A stretch of 10,516 nt of DNA, taken from positions 1 through 10,516 of the forward strand of contig CABTAA010000040.1 of the NCBI GenBank assembly GCA_902482615.1, read 5' to 3'. The DNA is from an uncultured Collinsella sp. (GTDB taxonomy: Bacteria > Actinomycetota > Coriobacteriia > Coriobacteriales > Coriobacteriaceae). Position numbers and translations under genes: made by a program. How positions within the stretch are numbered: position 1 is the first letter of the stretch; each line of letters starts with the position of its first letter. Of the stretch, positions 7,930 to 10,516 are shown piece after piece. The notes beneath the pieces were generated by a model. It was not told where the DNA came from. It made no database searches and worked only from the letters and a program-made list of their open reading frames with translations.

Positions 7930-9254
7930 TGGCAGACGAGACCAAGACTCAGATTCCCAAGCCCACCCGCCAGCGTGGACCCATGGGCCGCATGGGCGGC
8001 ATGCGTCGCGGCGAAAAGGCCAAGGACTTTAAGGGCACCATGAGGCAGCTGCTCGGCTATATCGGTCAGCACAAGATTGCCGTGTTTGCCGCCGTCGCCT
8101 TTGCCGTGTGCTCGGTCATCTTTAATATCGTGGGACCTAAGGTGCTCGGCCAGGTCACCACCAAACTGTTCGAGGGCCTGGTTGCCAAGGTCAACGGTAC
8201 CGGCGATGTCGACTTTAACTGGATCGCCAAGACGCTCGGCTTTTTGCTCTGCCTGTACCTGGCAAGCTCTGCCTGTAGTCTGATCCAGGGCTGGCTCATG
8301 ACCGGTGTCACGCAAAAGATCTGCTACCGCATGCGCAAGGAGATCGCCGCCAAGATTGCCGTCGTGCCGATGAGTTACTTCAACGGCCACAGCAAGGGAG
8401 ACGTGCTCAGCCGCATCACCAACGATGTCGACACGCTGGGCCAGTCGCTCAACCAGAGCGTGACGCAGCTTATTACGTCCGTCACGCAGATTATCGGTGT
8501 GCTCGTCATGATGCTGTCGATCAGCCTGCCGCTCACCGGCGTCACCGTGCTCACGCTGCCGGCCGCCGCGATTATCTTAATGGTGATGATTCACTTCTCG
8601 CAGCCGTACTTCCGCGAGCAGCAGCAGGTCCTGGGCACCGTCAACGGCATTATCGAGGAGGATTTTGCCGGCCAGAACGTCATTCAGGTGTTCGACCGCG
8701 CCGAGGCTTCGATCGAGGAGTTCGACCGCCAAAACGACCGTCTCTTTATTAGTGGCTGGCGCTCGCAGTTCCTGTCGGGTCTGATGATGCCGCTTATGAG
8801 CTTGGTGGGCAACATGGGCTACGTGGGCGTCGTCGTGGTGGGTGCACAGCTCGCGCTGACCGGCAATGCCACGCCCGGCGACATTCAGAGCTTTATCCAG
8901 TACGTTCGCAACTTTACGCAACCCGTGCAGCAACTGGGCAACGTGAGCAACACGATGCAGTCGATGGCCGCCGCCACCGAGCGCGTCTTTGAGTTCCTGG
9001 CCGCGCCCGAGGAGGAGCAGAAGGCCGACGCGCAGATTCCCGAGAAGCGCCCTGGCCACGTGGAATTTGACCATGTGAAGTTTGGCTACACGCCCGACAA
9101 GACCATCATCCACGACTTTAGCTGCGAGGCTAAGCCCGGCCAGACCATCGCCATCGTCGGCCCCACCGGCGCCGGCAAGACCACGCTCATTAAGCTGCTG
9201 CAGCGCTTCTACGACGTGGACGGCGGCTCGCTGCGTGTCGAGGGCGTCGATGCA
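7929..9254 (+). CDS. Partner ABC exporter half-transporter, cut by the contig join
   Basis: The ~442 genuine residues comprise a basic N-terminal tail (RQRGPMGRMGGMRRGEK), a transmembrane domain at ~45-340 with a coupling motif around YFNGHSKGDVLSRITNDVD, and the start of an ATP-binding domain (VEFDHVKFGYTPD, Walker A GPTGAGKTT at 411-419, LLQRFYDVDGGSLRVEGVD). Everything downstream (Q-loop, signature, Walker B, H-loop) is missing, because the sequence switches to foreign DNA within 9234-9254; the reading frame continues to 9691 only by accident. In a heterodimer this partner should carry the competent Glu and His, but that cannot be checked here. The ATG overlaps the previous stop (TAATG) and is preceded by AAGGAGG. 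It is the third gene of the MarR-controlled operon. Confidence 0.9.
9234..9254. other. Chimeric join between two unrelated genomes
   Basis: To the left, the plus strand encodes an ABC ATPase that stops resembling its family after the VEGVDA stretch. To the right, the minus strand encodes a glycogen debranching enzyme that stops resembling its family after the CIDALDT stretch. Both conserved stretches use the same ~21 bases, so each protein looks normal up to and through this segment and is nonsense beyond it. A short shared word at the switch is what a short-k-mer assembly graph error would leave. Gene signals change phylum style at the same point. The exact breakpoint within the segment cannot be fixed without the parent genomes. 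Confidence 0.85.
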
Positions 9255-10223
9255 GTCCTCCTTGTGGTTCTGCCACAGGGTGATGCCCGGCAGCGAGACG
9301 AAGGTCTGGCGGCCCGAAACCCCGTGCCACGGATAGCCCGAGACCACCTCCGTCCGGTTGCCCGGGCGGCGGATCACGAACTGTCGCGCCGAGTGTTCGA
9401 GGCAGCTGATGAAGTCGATCTTGTGCGTGCGGCGCGCGATGGAGCCGCCGAAGACCTCCTCGATGGTTTTCGTCGAGCCCATTTCGTCGAGCGACGCCGA
9501 GAAGATGATGCTCTCGCCCTTCTTCAGCTCGGTTTCGAAATAGCCCGTGGTCATCAGGTCCTCGTAGCCGTCGTAGCCGCGGGCGATGTCCTGCCGGTAT
9601 TCGAAATTGTAGTACCAGTCGGGCGCGGGCACGAACTCCGCGCCGGGTTTGCTGGTCTGGAGATACAGCCACGGAAACGAACCGTATAGGCGGCATTTCA
9701 CGCCGTTGACGGCCGGATAGGAGTGCCCGTCGGCCTCCATGTTGGCATGCGTCAGCGCATGCTTGTCGCGGAAGGCGAGGAACGGGCGCAGCCGGAGGCG
9801 CGTTTCCGAATGGGCGTCGACGAGCGTGTAGCGGATCATCAGTTGCGTGCGCTTGTGAATCCAGAGCATCTCCTTCTTGAGGATCACGCCGCCTACGCGA
9901 TAGGTGATCGTGGGGGTCGGAGTGTACTCGAAATCGGTGATGTACTTGTGGCCGCGCGGCTCGTAGGTCCCCTGGAAACGGTGCAGCGCCAGGTTGAACG
10001 TCTGGTCGTGCTGGATGATCGTTTCGTCGAGCGCCGACAACAGGACGTAGGTCCGGTCGCTGTCGTCGATCGGGGCCACCATCAGGCCGTGGTAACGGCG
10101 GGTGTTGCAGCAGACGATGGTCGTGCTCATATAGCCGCCGATACGGTCCGTTGCGAGCATTTCGCGCTGGAGCGAGTACTCCAGATTGCCCAATTCGCTT
10201 TTGTCGAAAGTAAGTGCTGACAT
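9234..10223 (-). CDS. Glycogen debranching enzyme, N-terminal half (Bacteroidetes type)
   Basis: About 330 genuine residues of an amylo-alpha-1,6-glucosidase-type debranching enzyme, which removes alpha-1,6 branch stubs from glycogen or maltodextrins. The N-terminal domain shows the family pattern near residues 20-52 (LATDRIGGYMSTTIVCCNTRRYHGL), with beta-rich segments such as RLRLRPFLAFRD. The beginning of the catalytic (alpha/alpha) domain is seen in VSGYPWHGVSGRQTFVSLPGITL (~294-316). Where many relatives have GR-D/E-T, this has Gln306. Full proteins are ~650 residues or more, so the C-terminal half is missing beyond the join; the open frame down to 8577 is only the antisense of the ABC gene. 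Start ATG at 10223 has no Shine-Dalgarno (TTTTTTAGCGAT precedes it), typical of Bacteroidetes. The upstream neighbour on the same strand is a likely glucan phosphorylase, giving a glycogen-use locus. Confidence 0.87.
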
Positions 10224-10299
10224 ATCGCTAAAAAATACGGTTCGTCCTTTAAAGATATTGAAATTTTCGAACAGTTACAACTTGTTATTGTTAATTATT

Positions 10300-10307
10300 C
10301 AAATTTA
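10300..10307 (-). promoter_or_regulatory. Bacteroidetes-type -7 promoter element
   Basis: TAAATTTG on the minus strand matches the Bacteroidetes -7 consensus TAnnTTTG. It lies in the AT-rich 100-base spacer (10224-10323), 77 bases before the debranching enzyme ATG. I do not see a good -33 TTG element at the expected distance, so this could be a weak or chance match. Confidence 0.35.
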
Positions 10308-10323
10308 ATACCTTCTATTGGCA

Positions 10324-10515
10324 TTAGGCCCACTTCACCAGCGCGAAGTCCATGCGGTGGGGCAGGAGCGGGTTCGAGGGGTAGATGCGCAGCGCCACGT
10401 CGAACGACCCCGAGCGGCCCGAACGGTAGTCGAGCGCGTAGGTGACGGTCGTCCCCTCGACGGCCGTGCGTTCGAGCGGTACGGTTTCGATCACGTTGAC
10501 CGGCTGGCCGTACTC
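10324..10515 (-). CDS. C-terminal end of a probable alpha-glucan phosphorylase (partial)
   Basis: The last 63 residues of a protein entering from beyond the window, ending at TAA (10326-10324). It has a beta-rich stretch (VNVIETVPLERTAVEGTTVTYALDY), then ALRIYPSNPLLPHRMDFALVKWA. The final NPLLPHRMDFALVKW pattern resembles the C-terminus of the alpha-glucan family phosphorylases often found next to debranching enzymes in Bacteroidetes (glycogen to glucose-1-phosphate). The catalytic part is outside the window, so the identity rests on this tail and on context; another glucan-active glycosyltransferase is possible. Confidence 0.55.
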   Translation of the reverse strand, partial: EYGQPVNVIETVPLERTAVEGTTVTYALDYRSGRSGSFDVALRIYPSNPLLPHRMDFALVKWA

Positions 10516-10516
10516 G

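Noticed and set aside
8577..9233. Apparent continuation of the debranching enzyme into the ABC region
   Set aside because: Beyond the join the residues are the antisense of the ABC transmembrane domain and do not resemble any debranching catalytic domain.
9255..9691. Apparent C-terminal extension of the second ABC protein
   Set aside because: Low-complexity Arg/Asp/Ala-rich antisense of the debranching enzyme; it lacks the signature, Walker B and H-loop motifs. Not a novel fusion.

Overview
The window is best read as two unrelated bacterial sequences joined at about position 9234-9254. The first nine tenths (1 to ~9254) is GC-rich, has strong Shine-Dalgarno sequences, and carries gut-anaerobe metabolism genes. 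From family resemblance and my memory of gene content it looks like a Coriobacteriia (Collinsella-like) actinobacterium; this is an inference, not a search result. The last ~1.26 kb (from ~9234 to the end) looks like a Bacteroidetes (Bacteroidales, perhaps Alistipes-like) glycogen locus, with an AT-rich spacer, no Shine-Dalgarno and a TAnnTTTG-type promoter element. Both genes at the join are cut mid-protein and face each other, which points to a chimeric metagenomic contig rather than a real fusion.

Region 1 (1-2484, minus strand): a pyruvate formate-lyase encoded in two pieces. A 683-residue gene carries the whole barrel and the Cys-Cys active site but stops before the glycyl-radical segment. 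That segment is a separate 83-residue gene 85 bases downstream, with its own ribosome binding site. The gap between them holds two perfect stem-loops. A ~470-base non-coding region lies upstream.

Region 2 (2880-4826, minus strand): a 2-keto-3-deoxygluconate permease (KdgT family) broken by a one-base frameshift, preceded by a short-chain dehydrogenase of the KduD / gluconate 5-dehydrogenase type. This is a sugar-acid uptake and oxidoreduction pair. A strong hairpin lies after each gene.

Region 3 (4827-9254, plus strand): a divergently transcribed MarR-family repressor whose start codon lies in one arm of a perfect 15-base inverted repeat. Two tightly overlapping genes for a heterodimeric ABC exporter follow. 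The first half-transporter has degenerate catalytic residues, as expected for one half of an asymmetric exporter, and a ~200-residue Met-rich extracytoplasmic insert after its first membrane helix. The second half is cut at the chimeric join just after its Walker A motif.

Region 4 (9234-10516, minus strand, foreign): the N-terminal half of a glycogen debranching enzyme, an AT-rich spacer with a Bacteroidetes-like promoter element, and the last 63 residues of a probable alpha-glucan phosphorylase.

The most interesting biology is the split pyruvate formate-lyase, followed by the MarR operator architecture and the exporter's large outer domain. The most important caution is the chimeric join.
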